DNA of 64,000 nucleotides from Luteimonas sp. GTDB lineage: Bacteria > Pseudomonadota > Gammaproteobacteria > Xanthomonadales > Xanthomonadaceae. Both the position numbers and the translations under genes were made by a program. The stretch is taken from the NCBI GenBank assembly GCA_024707405.1, contig JANPZU010000005.1, positions 434,001 through 498,000 on the forward strand, in the 5' to 3' direction. The notes beneath the pieces are model-generated. The model was not told the origin of the DNA and searched no databases. It saw only the letters and a program-made list of their open reading frames with translations. Shown here one piece after another: positions 48,477 through 57,626 of the stretch. Numbering within the stretch: the stretch's first letter is position 1; every line of letters begins with the position of its first letter.

Positions 48477-48502
48477 GCAGCGGAGCAAGCTCCGCTCTAC
48501 GG
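48477..48502. repeat. dispersed hairpin, permease-DUF4166 gap
   Basis: AGCGGAGC-AA-GCTCCGCT followed by CTACGG is one more copy of the family at 26174, 37038, 41031 and 41086, lying in the 138-base gap. Confidence 0.75.
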
Positions 48503-48582
48503 ATGAATCGGGATGCCCCGGGTGCCATGCGATGCGTCACGCGGCTATGCTTTGCGCCCCTTTCGTCGCAGCACCGCCATCG

Positions 48583-49119
48583 ATGCAACCCACCTTGTTC
48601 CAGCAAGCGCTCGGCGCAGCGTTCTTCCGCCTGCCCGAGAGCCTGCGCCGACTGCATGGCACGCGCGGCCGGGTGCGCTACACGGGCGTGGCGACCATCG
48701 AGCGTGGCCGCAACCCGCTGGCGCGCCTGTGTGCGCGCATCGCGGGGTTGCCGACGGCGGCGAGCGACGTGGCGACCACCGTGGATTTCGTGGCCGATGC
48801 AAAAGGCGAAACCTGGCATCGCGATTTCGGCGGAAGGAAGATGGGTTCGCGGCTGTCCCTGAAGGATGGCTTGCTGCGCGAGCGGCTCGGCCCGCTGCAA
48901 TTCCGCCATGCCTTGCACACCAACGACGGCGCGATCTGGTGGACGGTCGCGGGCGTGCGCCTGTTCGGCGTGCTGCCGCTGCCGGCGTCGTTGTTCGATG
49001 GCGTGCGTTGCCGCGAGTACCAGCAGGACGAGCGTTACCACTTCGAGGTTGAAGCCTCGCTGCCGGTGATCGGGCGCGTGATCCGCTATGCGGGCTGGCT
49101 GGAGCCGGAGCAAGCCTGA
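48583..49119 (+). CDS. DUF4166-like protein
   Basis: A 178-residue soluble protein. ATG 48583 gives MQPTLFQQALGAAFFRLPES, with LRRLHGTRGRVRYTGVATIE and later LFGVLPLPASLFDGV and SLPVIGRVIRYAGWL. This arrangement resembles DUF4166 proteins, whose role is unknown; some are fused to saccharopine dehydrogenase-like domains, but this one stands alone. It has no signal peptide or catalytic motif. The gene follows the permease after 138 bases and could share its transcript. An ATG at 48532 would add residues encoded within the hairpin gap and is disfavoured. Confidence 0.75.
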   Translation: MQPTLFQQALGAAFFRLPESLRRLHGTRGRVRYTGVATIERGRNPLARLCARIAGLPTAASDVATTVDFVADAKGETWHRDFGGRKMGSRLSLKDGLLRERLGPLQFRHALHTNDGAIWWTVAGVRLFGVLPLPASLFDGVRCREYQQDERYHFEVEASLPVIGRVIRYAGWLEPEQA

Positions 49120-49149
49120 CCGGTGACGCGATGGCGACGCGCCATCGCC

Positions 49150-49155
49150 GATAAT
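49150..49155 (+). promoter_or_regulatory. candidate -10 of the glyoxalase gene
   Basis: GATAAT followed by GGCG lies 27 bases before the glyoxalase start. A -35 is not clear (TGACGC at 49124-49129 is 20 bases off). Confidence 0.4.
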
Positions 49156-49181
49156 GGCGTTCCCCACTGCAGGAGCGTCCC

Positions 49182-49682
49182 ATGACCATTGCCGCCGACC
49201 GCGATGCCGCGACCACGGGCTTCGTCTTCAACCACACCATGCTGCGGATCAAGAATCCCAAGGCGTCGCTCGACTTCTACACCCGAGTGCTCGGTTTCAC
49301 GTTGGTGCGCAAGCTCGATTTCGCGGAAGCGAAGTTCAGCCTCTACTTCCTGGTGCTGGTCGACGATGTCGGCGACATCCCCGGAGACGATGCAGGCCGC
49401 AAGGAGTGGCTGGCGCGGCAGCGTGGCGTGCTGGAACTGACCCACAACCACGGCACCGAATCCGAAGCCGGAAAGGTCTACCACGACGGCAACAGCGATC
49501 CACGCGGCTTTGGACACATCTGCGTCAGCGTGCCGGACGTGGTGGCGGCGTGCGAACGGTTCGAGCGACTCGGCGTCGATTTCCAGAAGCGCCTGAGCGA
49601 TGGCCGCATGCGCGAGATCGCCTTCATCAAGGATCCTGACGGCTACTGGGTGGAGATCATCCAGCCGACGCCATTGGGCTGA
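49182..49682 (+). CDS. gloA: lactoylglutathione lyase (glyoxalase I)
   Basis: Metal-dependent enzyme that turns the methylglyoxal-glutathione hemithioacetal into S-lactoylglutathione. The 166-residue length is slightly above the E. coli enzyme (135) and nearer the eukaryotic type. Its first metal ligand is the His in FNHTMLRIKNP; then come a Glu in LELTHNHGTE, the His in GFGHICVSV and a final Glu in YWVEIIQPTPLG. The pattern MLRIKNPKASLDFYTRVLGF is diagnostic. The start ATG 49182 has CAGGAG seven bases upstream. It stands within the accessory block but is a housekeeping detoxification gene. Confidence 0.93.
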   Translation: MTIAADRDAATTGFVFNHTMLRIKNPKASLDFYTRVLGFTLVRKLDFAEAKFSLYFLVLVDDVGDIPGDDAGRKEWLARQRGVLELTHNHGTESEAGKVYHDGNSDPRGFGHICVSVPDVVAACERFERLGVDFQKRLSDGRMREIAFIKDPDGYWVEIIQPTPLG

Positions 49683-49770
49683 AGGTTCCGCGGGGCAGCT
49701 GCACGGAACGGAGGAGGCGCTCCGTTCCTGGGCGGCGACCCATTGCCTGCGGCCTCAAGGGTCGAGGTGG

Positions 49771-50957
49771 TCATTCCTCGGCATCGAACTCGATGGTCGA
49801 GCTCCTGACGGTGGCTTTGTAGTCCGAAATCAGCTTCGTCCCCGGATCCACCGTCAAGGCGAACGACTCCTGCGTGTCGAGGCAGTAGTGCTTGTAGGTG
49901 TCGTCGTTCGCACCCCTGGCCCATTGATTGACCCGTGCTTGCGTCGCGTTGGAAACCTTGTGGCTGGCGACCAGGGTACGGATGTCCGGCGCATCGTATT
50001 CGGCGGGTTCGGAATAGCAACGCCTGGACTGGACCAGGACGTCGTATCTGTCGCTGCCGGTGGCGGTGACGGAGGCAATCTTGTCGCCCGATTCGAACAA
50101 CGCAATGCCGAAGGGCGAATTGTCCCACGACGTTTCCATCGGGGCTTCGTTGATGAAACGAGTGAACTGGGCAAGCGCTTTCCCGGTATAGATGCCGGAA
50201 ACGAATCTCACGAGGTTCCGCTTCGTGTCGCGTTCGAGTGCATCGTGATCCACGCCGCGCCGGCTGGCGGCGGCACTGTATGTCGCCGTGGCATTGTCGA
50301 TGAAGCTTGCCTGGCCCAACCATTTGCCGACGCTGTCGGGGAGGTTGTCGGGAAGCGGAGGCAGGCCGCTTGCCGCGCGTTGCTGTCGTGCAACCAGGGG
50401 GTCAGTGCCGCCTTGCGGCTTTCGGCCAGTCCGGCGGCGCGCTGGGCCAATGATTCGTTGCCGCGCGATTGCCGTGCCAGCTCGGATGTTTTCTGCGCCA
50501 CGATGCGGTTCAACGCATCGCGTTGCCCGGCATCGGTGTTGAAATGCAGCGCCAGCATCGCCCATGCAAGCGATTCCACGCGCTGTGCATCGGTGTAGAA
50601 CATTCCCCGGGCCGGTTTGTCCATCAACCAGTGGGAAGCGCCGTACATGGCGCTGACATTGCCCCGTTCGGAGGCCTTGACGAACAGTTCGCCCAAACGA
50701 TTGCGGCATGGATGTTGCTCCCGCGCGGGCACCAGCGGCTGTATGCAGGACAGGCCCAGCATGTTCAGGGCATCCGCATCGTCCAGTTTCCCGGCCTCTT
50801 CCAGCGGCAGCAACAATGCGATCACGGATCGATCCGCGCTGCGATCGCCGGGATTGTGGATGGCTTTCGCGGCAGCGATGGGATCTTGTTGCGCGGGGAT
50901 GCCGAGTGGCATGAGCAGTAGTGGCAGCATCAGGCAACGAACGATCTTCGGCGACAT
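49771..50957 (-). pseudogene. secreted Sel1-like protein interrupted by a frameshift
   Basis: ATG 50957 starts a Sec signal ([19 protein letters not shown] ending IPAQQD). A helical region follows with Sel1-like features ([32 protein letters not shown]). Around 50360-50385 the coherent sequence moves from the frame ending at 50208 to another frame. From [15 protein letters not shown] it continues through [18 protein letters not shown] and [11 protein letters not shown] segments to the stop at 49771. One base must be added for a 395-residue product. The C-terminal half has regular Cys ([15 protein letters not shown]). Function unknown. The lesion may be real or a sequencing error. Confidence 0.65.
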
Positions 50958-51229
50958 CGCGGATCCCCCCGTGTGGCGATGGCAAGGTACGGCAAGCGTC
51001 CCGAGTATGTGAAAAACGATTGCCTGCTTCAAGCAAATGCGGCTTCCAGGCCGTAGTTGCAGCGGTGCTGTCTCGCAGGCACGTGTTGCCTGATCCGGTG
51101 GAGACAGGCCTGAACGGGATCGTGCGCCCTCGCTGAAATCCGCGGCCGATGTTGCCGGCAGGGTCGCGGGATCTGCCGTCGTGCGGCCCTCGGGTGTTTT
51201 CGTGGGCAATCTCCGCAGGCCTGCCCTGT

Positions 51230-51258
51230 CTTGAAAAATCCCGGCCTGCCCGCAAGTA
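51230..51258 (+). promoter_or_regulatory. candidate heat-shock promoter of clpB
   Basis: CTTGAAA at 51230-51236 is the sigma32 -35 sequence. The -10 (CCCCATNT) is matched only loosely by CCCGCAAG at 51248-51255. It is about 60 bases before clpB. The 350-base gap 50958-51307 shows nothing else of note. Confidence 0.4.
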
Positions 51259-51307
51259 CCGGGCATTGCCGGCATGACCGGCCACATCGTTTCCAGGTGG
51301 AATCCCG

Positions 51308-53890
51308 ATGCGAATGGACAAACTGACCTCGCGCTTCACCACGGCGTTGCAGGACGCGCAGTCGCTGGCCGTGGGCCGCGACCACAATTTCATCGAACCG
51401 GTGCACCTGCTGGTGGCGTTGCTCGACCAGCAGGGCGGCGGTACGCGACCGCTGCTGGCGCAGTCCGGCGTCAACGTGCCCTTGCTGCGCGAGCGGCTGG
51501 GCGAGGTGCTGGAGAAACTGCCCAAGGTGTCCGGCCAGGCCGGCGCGGTGTCGGTCGGCAACGACCTGCTGCGACTGCTCAACGTGACCGACAAGCTGGC
51601 GCAGCAGCGTGGCGATGCCTTCATCGCCAGCGAACTGTTCCTGCTCGCCGCACTGGACGACAACGGCGATGCAGGCAAGGCGCTCAAGGCCGCCGGTGCG
51701 ACCAAGGACAAGCTGGAAGCGGCCATCGACAAGGTGCGTGGCGGCGAGGCGGTGAAGGATGAGAACGCCGAAGAATCACGGCAGGCGCTGGAGAAATACA
51801 CCATCGACCTGACCGCGCGCGCCGAGAGCGGCAAGCTCGATCCGGTGATCGGCCGCGACGAAGAGATCCGCCGCACCGTGCAGGTGCTGCAGCGGCGTAC
51901 CAAGAACAACCCGGTGCTGATCGGCGAGCCGGGCGTGGGCAAGACCGCGATTGTCGAGGGACTGGCGCAGCGCATCGTCAACGGCGAGGTGCCCGAAGGC
52001 CTGCGCGGCAAGCGTGTGCTGTCGCTCGACATGGGCGCGCTGATCGCAGGCGCGAAGTTCCGCGGCGAATTCGAGGAGCGCTTGAAGGGCGTGCTCAACG
52101 ACCTGGCCAAGAACGAAGGGCAGATCATCCTGTTCATCGACGAGCTGCATACCATGGTCGGCGCCGGCAAGGCGGAAGGATCCATGGATGCTGGCAACAT
52201 GCTCAAGCCGGCGCTCGCGCGCGGTGAGCTGCACTGCATCGGCGCGACCACGCTGGACGAATACCGCAAGTACGTGGAGAAGGACGCCGCGCTGGAGCGC
52301 CGCTTCCAGAAGGTGTTCGTGGGCGAGCCGAGCGTCGAGGACACCATCGCCATCCTGCGCGGGCTGAAGGAAAAATACGCGGTGCACCATGGCGTGGAGA
52401 TCACCGATCCGGCGATCATCGCGGCGGCCACGTTGTCGAACCGCTACATCGCCGACCGCCAGTTGCCGGACAAGGCCATCGACCTGATGGACGAGGCCGC
52501 GAGTCGCATCCGCATGGAGATCGACTCCAAGCCGGAGGAGCTCGACCGCAAGGAGCGTCGCCTGATCCAGCTCAAGATCCAGCGCGAGGCGCTGAAGAAG
52601 GAGAAGGACGCGGAGACGAAGCAGCGCCTGGCCGACCTCGAAACCGAGATCGGCACGCTGGAGCGCGAGTACAACGACCTCGAGGAAATCTGGAAGGCCG
52701 AGAAGGCGACCGTGCAGGGCGCGACGAAGATCAAGGAACAGATCGAGGCGGCGAAGCTTGAACTCGAAGCGGCACAGCGCCGGCAGGATTACGCCAGGAT
52801 GAGCGAACTCCAGTACGGCACCTTGCCGGAACTGGACAAGCAGCTCGCCGCCGCGCAGGAAGCCGAGACCAAGGACTTCAAGCTGCTGCAGGATCGCGTG
52901 ACCGCCGAGGAAATCGCCGAAGTCGTCGCGCGCTGGACGGGCATCCCGGTGAGCAAGATGCTGGAAGGCGAGCGAGAGAAGCTGTTGAAGATGGAAGACG
53001 CGCTGCACGGCCGCGTGGTCGGGCAGGAGGAGGCGATCAAGGTCGTGTCCGATGCCGTGCGTCGCTCACGCGCGGGTCTGAGCGATCCCGACCGCCCGGG
53101 CGGTTCGTTCCTGTTCCTCGGCCCGACCGGCGTCGGCAAGACCGAGCTGTGCAAGGCGCTGGCCGAATTCCTGTTCGACAGCAGCGACGCGATGGTGCGC
53201 ATCGACATGAGCGAGTTCATGGAGAAGCATGCCGTGTCGCGCCTGGTCGGCGCGCCCCCGGGCTATGTCGGCTACGAGGAAGGTGGCTACCTGACCGAAG
53301 CCGTGCGCCGTCGTCCGTACAGCGTGATCCTGCTCGATGAAGTCGAGAAGGCGCATCCGGACGTGTTCAACATCCTGCTGCAGGTGTTGGACGATGGTCG
53401 CCTCACCGACGGCCAGGGCCGTACGGTGGATTTCCGCAACACCGTGATCGTGATGACCAGCAACCTTGGTTCGCAGATGATCCAGGAATTGTCGGGCGAC
53501 ACGCCGGAAAGCTACACGCAGATGAAGGCCGCGGTGATGGCCGTGGTGCAGGCGCACTTCCGGCCCGAGTTCATCAACCGGCTCGACGACATCGTCGTGT
53601 TCCATCCGCTGGACAAGGCGCAGATCAAGTCGATCGCGCGCATCCAGTTGTCGGGCCTGGAGAAGCGGCTGGCCGAGCGCGGCTTGAAGATCGAGGTGTC
53701 CGACAAGGCGTTCGACCTGCTGGGCAACGTCGGCTTCGACCCGGTGTACGGCGCGCGTCCGCTCAAGCGTGCGATCCAGCAGCAACTGGAGAATCCGCTG
53801 GCGCAGAAGATCCTCGCGGGTGAGTTCGCCAGTGGCGACACGATCCGCGTCGACGCAGAAGGCGGGCACCTGGCCTTCACCAAGGGCTGA
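51308..53890 (+). CDS. clpB: ATP-dependent disaggregase ClpB
   Basis: Hexameric AAA+ unfoldase that rescues aggregated proteins with DnaK. The 860-residue length is standard. The N domain (residues 1-145) is followed by the first AAA+ module with Walker A GEPGVGKT near residue 206, a long coiled-coil middle domain (about 410-525), and the second module with Walker [10 protein letters not shown] near 606. The terminal region has the sensor 2 motif GARPLKR. Start ATG 51308 follows AGGTGG by seven bases; ATG 51314 is a close alternative. A sigma32-like -35 lies upstream. In relatives it is adjacent to pgeF; here a block of seven genes intervenes. Confidence 0.97.
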   Translation: MRMDKLTSRFTTALQDAQSLAVGRDHNFIEPVHLLVALLDQQGGGTRPLLAQSGVNVPLLRERLGEVLEKLPKVSGQAGAVSVGNDLLRLLNVTDKLAQQRGDAFIASELFLLAALDDNGDAGKALKAAGATKDKLEAAIDKVRGGEAVKDENAEESRQALEKYTIDLTARAESGKLDPVIGRDEEIRRTVQVLQRRTKNNPVLIGEPGVGKTAIVEGLAQRIVNGEVPEGLRGKRVLSLDMGALIAGAKFRGEFEERLKGVLNDLAKNEGQIILFIDELHTMVGAGKAEGSMDAGNMLKPALARGELHCIGATTLDEYRKYVEKDAALERRFQKVFVGEPSVEDTIAILRGLKEKYAVHHGVEITDPAIIAAATLSNRYIADRQLPDKAIDLMDEAASRIRMEIDSKPEELDRKERRLIQLKIQREALKKEKDAETKQRLADLETEIGTLEREYNDLEEIWKAEKATVQGATKIKEQIEAAKLELEAAQRRQDYARMSELQYGTLPELDKQLAAAQEAETKDFKLLQDRVTAEEIAEVVARWTGIPVSKMLEGEREKLLKMEDALHGRVVGQEEAIKVVSDAVRRSRAGLSDPDRPGGSFLFLGPTGVGKTELCKALAEFLFDSSDAMVRIDMSEFMEKHAVSRLVGAPPGYVGYEEGGYLTEAVRRRPYSVILLDEVEKAHPDVFNILLQVLDDGRLTDGQGRTVDFRNTVIVMTSNLGSQMIQELSGDTPESYTQMKAAVMAVVQAHFRPEFINRLDDIVVFHPLDKAQIKSIARIQLSGLEKRLAERGLKIEVSDKAFDLLGNVGFDPVYGARPLKRAIQQQLENPLAQKILAGEFASGDTIRVDAEGGHLAFTKG

Positions 53891-53900
53891 CCGTGCGCTC

Positions 53901-53936
53901 ATTCCCGCAGGGCATGTGTTCATGCCTTGCGGGAAT
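53901..53936. terminator. hairpin after clpB
   Basis: ATTCCCGCA and TGCGGGAAT enclose GGCATG-TGTT-CATGCC with one mismatch, giving a 15-bp stem ten bases after the clpB stop. There is no T-run. It may act as a weak terminator or a transcript-stabilising end. Confidence 0.65.
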
Positions 53937-54017
53937 CCGTTTCGACGGCAACCGTGCGTTCCGTGGCGATGCCTGTCGGCTATGGTCGCAGGCTCGTCCC
54001 CAGCCGCGAGCCTTGCC

Positions 54018-55307
54018 GTGTCGGAACAACATTGGAAGCCCGAAACTATCGCCGTCCATGGTGGCTATTCGCCTGATCCGACCACGCGCGCGGTCGCTGT
54101 GCCGATCTACCAGACCGTCGCCTATGCCTTCGACAACACCCAGCACGGGGCCGACCTGTTCGACCTGAAGGTGCAGGGCAACATCTACAGCCGGATCATG
54201 AATCCGACCAGCGACGTGCTTGAGCAACGTCTCGCGGCGCTCGAAGGCGGCATCGCGGCGCTGGCACTGGCCTCGGGGCAGGCGGCGATCACCTATGCCA
54301 TCCAGACCATCGCCGAGGCTGGCGACAACATTGTCTCGGCCAGCGCGCTCTATGGCGGCACCTACAATTTGTTCGCGCACACCTTGCCGCAATTCGGCAT
54401 CCAGACCCGCTTCGCCGATTACCGCGAGCCCGATGCCTTCGAAAAGCTGATCGACGAGCGCACCAAGGCGGTGTTCGTCGAATCCATCGGCAATCCGCTG
54501 GGCAACGTGACCGACATCGAGGCGGTGGCGAAGGTGGCGCATGCGCACGGCGTGCCGCTGATCGTCGACAACACCGTGTCCACGCCCTACCTGACGCGGC
54601 CGATCGATTTCGGCGCGGACATCGTGGTGCATTCGCTCACCAAGTACCTCGGCGGCCACGGCAACAGCATCGGCGGCGCCATCGTCGACTCGGGCCGGTT
54701 CCCGTGGGCCGAACACAAGGCGCGCTTCCCGCGTCTGAACGAGCCGGACGTGAGCTACCACGGCGTGGTCTACACCGAGGCGCTTGGGCCGGCGGCCTAC
54801 ATCGGTCGCGCGCGCGTGGTGCCATTGCGCAACACCGGTGCCGCGCTGTCGCCGTTCAATGCCTTCCTGATCCTGCAGGGCATCGAGACGTTGGCCCTGC
54901 GCATGGACCGGATCACGCAGAACACGCTGGCCGTCGCCGAGTACCTGCAGGCACACCCGAAGGTGGACTGGGTGAATTATGCCGGCCTTGCAGGACATGC
55001 CGAACATGGGTTGGCGAAGAAGTACCTGCGTGGCGGCCTGCCGTCAGGCCTGTTGACCTTCGGCCTGCCGGGCGGGCGCGAGGCTGGCGCGAAATTCCTC
55101 GATGCACTGCAACTGTTCACGCGACTGGTGAACATCGGCGATGCGAAGTCGCTGGCCACGCATCCGGCGTCCACGACGCATCGGCAGCTGTCGCCGGAAG
55201 AACTGGCGAAGGCCGGCGTGGGCATCGATACTGTGCGCCTGTCGCTGGGCATCGAGCACATCGACGATCTGCTGGCCGATCTCGTGCAGGCGTTGGCCGC
55301 CGTTTGA
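54018..55307 (+). CDS. metY: PLP-dependent O-acetylhomoserine sulfhydrylase-like enzyme
   Basis: Cys/Met-metabolism PLP enzyme of 429 residues that in the family makes homocysteine from O-acetylhomoserine and sulfide. The PLP lysine is in [11 protein letters not shown] (about residue 211), with [20 protein letters not shown] near the N-terminus and [12 protein letters not shown] near the end. The GTG at 54018 is taken as the start because the family begins just after it ([12 protein letters not shown]); in-frame ATGs lie further up. No riboswitch was recognised upstream. The length suits MetY rather than MetB (about 390). The enzyme may alternatively be a methionine gamma-lyase relative. Confidence 0.85.
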   Translation: MSEQHWKPETIAVHGGYSPDPTTRAVAVPIYQTVAYAFDNTQHGADLFDLKVQGNIYSRIMNPTSDVLEQRLAALEGGIAALALASGQAAITYAIQTIAEAGDNIVSASALYGGTYNLFAHTLPQFGIQTRFADYREPDAFEKLIDERTKAVFVESIGNPLGNVTDIEAVAKVAHAHGVPLIVDNTVSTPYLTRPIDFGADIVVHSLTKYLGGHGNSIGGAIVDSGRFPWAEHKARFPRLNEPDVSYHGVVYTEALGPAAYIGRARVVPLRNTGAALSPFNAFLILQGIETLALRMDRITQNTLAVAEYLQAHPKVDWVNYAGLAGHAEHGLAKKYLRGGLPSGLLTFGLPGGREAGAKFLDALQLFTRLVNIGDAKSLATHPASTTHRQLSPEELAKAGVGIDTVRLSLGIEHIDDLLADLVQALAAV

Positions 55308-55382
55308 CGGATCGGGCGGTGCCGTCGGGTTCGGCGACGCGCATTCATGTTTGTGGCAGGATAGGCTGATCGCCACCTTGGG

Positions 55383-57626
55383 ATGTGGCGGCCCGGGGCT
55401 CTCCCCATGCGACCTGAGTGGATTGCGGCAAGGCCTGCGAAGATCCTCCTGCTCGGGATCGGCGTGCTGCTGCTCCAGCAGGTTGCGATTCCGTATCGCT
55501 TCACGCTCGGTTCGTTTCCCTCCGGCGAAGCGTCCCTCGTCCACCTGCATGCCGGGTTCCTGCTGGCAATCGCGATGCTCGAGCGCGATCGTGTTGTGGT
55601 GGCCGGCTGCTTCCTGGTAGAGGCCGTCGGTTGGTTGCTGCGTGCCTGGATGCTGGGCTATACGCCGCAGACCTTGGTGGTTGGTGGATTGCTTGTCGTG
55701 GTGATCTTCGGGTGGGCACTGCTGTGCGCCCGCTGGATGGGGTGGCCTAGGCCGCCTGCGCAGCAGAAGGTGTCGCCAGGCGACGTGTTGCGTTTCGGCA
55801 TTGTCGGCTTGCTGGTCTTCCCGCTCGGCTACGTGGCGATCAACGCACTGCGCTTCGGACTGGCGGGCGGCGGCACGGTCGACGAGATCGCCTCGTCCAC
55901 GATCCAGGTGTATTTCGCCAAGCAGTTCGGCGTGGCCGTGGTCACGCTGCCGCTGGTGGTCGGCTGGACGGAACGGCAGTCGCGTGATGCGGCCAAGGGC
56001 CTGCAGGCGGGATGGATCCTCGTGCTCGCGATTGCATTGGGCCTGAGCATCTGGCTAACACGCATGGTCAGGGCCGGGATCGACGACGGCGAGACCCTCG
56101 TGCTCATGGATTACCGGCTGGTGCTGGTCGCGATCGTCGGTTGGTGCATGCTCAACCTGCGAATGAGCGTGGCGATGGCGCTGTTCGCGGTCGCGTTGTT
56201 CCTGTTCGTGCAGGGGCTGGCGGAAACCGCGGAGCGCAACGGCACGCTCGTGGGCGTGCTCAACCTGGTGCACCTTGGCATCGAGATCGCCATCCTGCTG
56301 ATCGGGATGCTGTACTTCACGCTGTCCGCGCGCGACCACGGTCGCCTGCAGAAACGCATCAAGGAAGATTCGCTGCGCGATTCGATCACCGGTCTTCCCA
56401 ACTACAACGCCTTGCGGGAGCAGCCCGAGGCGCGTCGTGGCGGGACGGGCGAAATCGGATACCTGTTGCTCGACCAGGCCGACGCGCTCGCGGTCGGGTT
56501 CGGCCTGCAGGCGCAGGCATCGGCAATGGGGACGGTGGCCGCGCGCCTGGCCGATGCCATGCGCCCGTATTACCTCGGAACCGGCCAGTTCGCGCTGCTG
56601 CCCGATGGCGAGTCGGCGCATGGTGCATGGGAATCGCTGCTGGCCAGCATCGAGCGCATGGAGCACGTGGTCGGCGGGCGGCGGGTCAGGATGACGCCGT
56701 ACATGGGCGTCGTGGCATTCGGGCGCAGTGGCGGCGGCGACATCGAGCATGCGCTGCTGAGTGCATCGAACCTGGCGTACGAGGCGCGCAGGCGCAACGA
56801 GGTCAAACCGATGTTCGCCGACGTGTCGCATTCGATCCTGCGCCGCGAGGAACAACGCAAGCTGCATGACGCCGCCGACGCCATCGCCAGCCTGCGTGCC
56901 GGTCGCTTGTTGCTGTATTTCCAGTCCATCTCGCCGATCGAAGGCGGGGCCGATGGCGGCAGGATCCGCGGCGAGGTGTTGTGCCGGTTGCTCGACGAGC
57001 AGGGCGGGATCATCGCGCCGGATCGCTTCGTCGACACGATCGAGGCGTCGCGTCGCGGCCCGGAACTCGACCTGGCCGTGGTGGCCGCGTTGTTCCGCGA
57101 GCTTCGCGAGCATCCCGAGGCGATCGAGCGTTGCGATTCCATTTCGATCAATCTCACCGGGCAAAGCCTGTCGTCGGACGGCTTCCATGCCAGGCTTGAA
57201 AGCATGCTGCAGCGTTCGCCGATCCCGATTCAGCGGCTGTGCTTCGAGATCACCGAGACCGCCGCGATCTCCAACCGCGAAGGCGCCGGCCGCTTCCTGC
57301 AATCGTTGCGCGACAAGGGCTGCCGCATCGCGGTCGACGACTTCGGGGCCGGCATGCAGAGTTTCTCGCGGCTGCGCGACCTGCCGTTCGACATCATCAA
57401 GATCGATGGTTCTTTCGTCCGCAACATGCTGCACGACCGCCGCGATTTCGAGGTGGTGCAGGCCTCCGTCTCCGTTGCGCGCGCGAACGGGGCCGAGGTG
57501 GTGGCCGAGTTCGTCGAGAACGAGGAAACCGCGGAACGATTGCGCGAGATGGATGTCCGCTGGGGGCAGGGATACCTGTATTCGCGGCCGCGGCCGCTGC
57601 GGGGCGTGCTGGCGCCGGCGGGCTAG
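55383..57626 (+). CDS. membrane EAL-domain protein with degenerate GGDEF
   Basis: Predicted cyclic-di-GMP phosphodiesterase of 747 residues. The first 330 residues hold about eight or nine membrane helices, a MASE-like sensor. A GGDEF domain follows (about 335-460) whose active site is replaced (GTGQFALL where GGDEF should be), so it cannot make c-di-GMP but may bind GTP. The EAL domain (about 490-740) keeps the metal and catalytic residues: Glu in RGEVLCRLL, Asn in INLTG, Glu in FEITETAAI, Asp pair in VDDFGAGM, Lys in IKIDGSF and Glu in AEFVENEE. Hydrolysis is therefore likely. The start may be ATG 55407 instead. Confidence 0.85.
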   Translation: MWRPGALPMRPEWIAARPAKILLLGIGVLLLQQVAIPYRFTLGSFPSGEASLVHLHAGFLLAIAMLERDRVVVAGCFLVEAVGWLLRAWMLGYTPQTLVVGGLLVVVIFGWALLCARWMGWPRPPAQQKVSPGDVLRFGIVGLLVFPLGYVAINALRFGLAGGGTVDEIASSTIQVYFAKQFGVAVVTLPLVVGWTERQSRDAAKGLQAGWILVLAIALGLSIWLTRMVRAGIDDGETLVLMDYRLVLVAIVGWCMLNLRMSVAMALFAVALFLFVQGLAETAERNGTLVGVLNLVHLGIEIAILLIGMLYFTLSARDHGRLQKRIKEDSLRDSITGLPNYNALREQPEARRGGTGEIGYLLLDQADALAVGFGLQAQASAMGTVAARLADAMRPYYLGTGQFALLPDGESAHGAWESLLASIERMEHVVGGRRVRMTPYMGVVAFGRSGGGDIEHALLSASNLAYEARRRNEVKPMFADVSHSILRREEQRKLHDAADAIASLRAGRLLLYFQSISPIEGGADGGRIRGEVLCRLLDEQGGIIAPDRFVDTIEASRRGPELDLAVVAALFRELREHPEAIERCDSISINLTGQSLSSDGFHARLESMLQRSPIPIQRLCFEITETAAISNREGAGRFLQSLRDKGCRIAVDDFGAGMQSFSRLRDLPFDIIKIDGSFVRNMLHDRRDFEVVQASVSVARANGAEVVAEFVENEETAERLREMDVRWGQGYLYSRPRPLRGVLAPAG

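Noticed and set aside
53937..54017. SAM or SAH riboswitch before metY
   Set aside because: The gap is short and no riboswitch-like conserved core or paired stems could be drawn.
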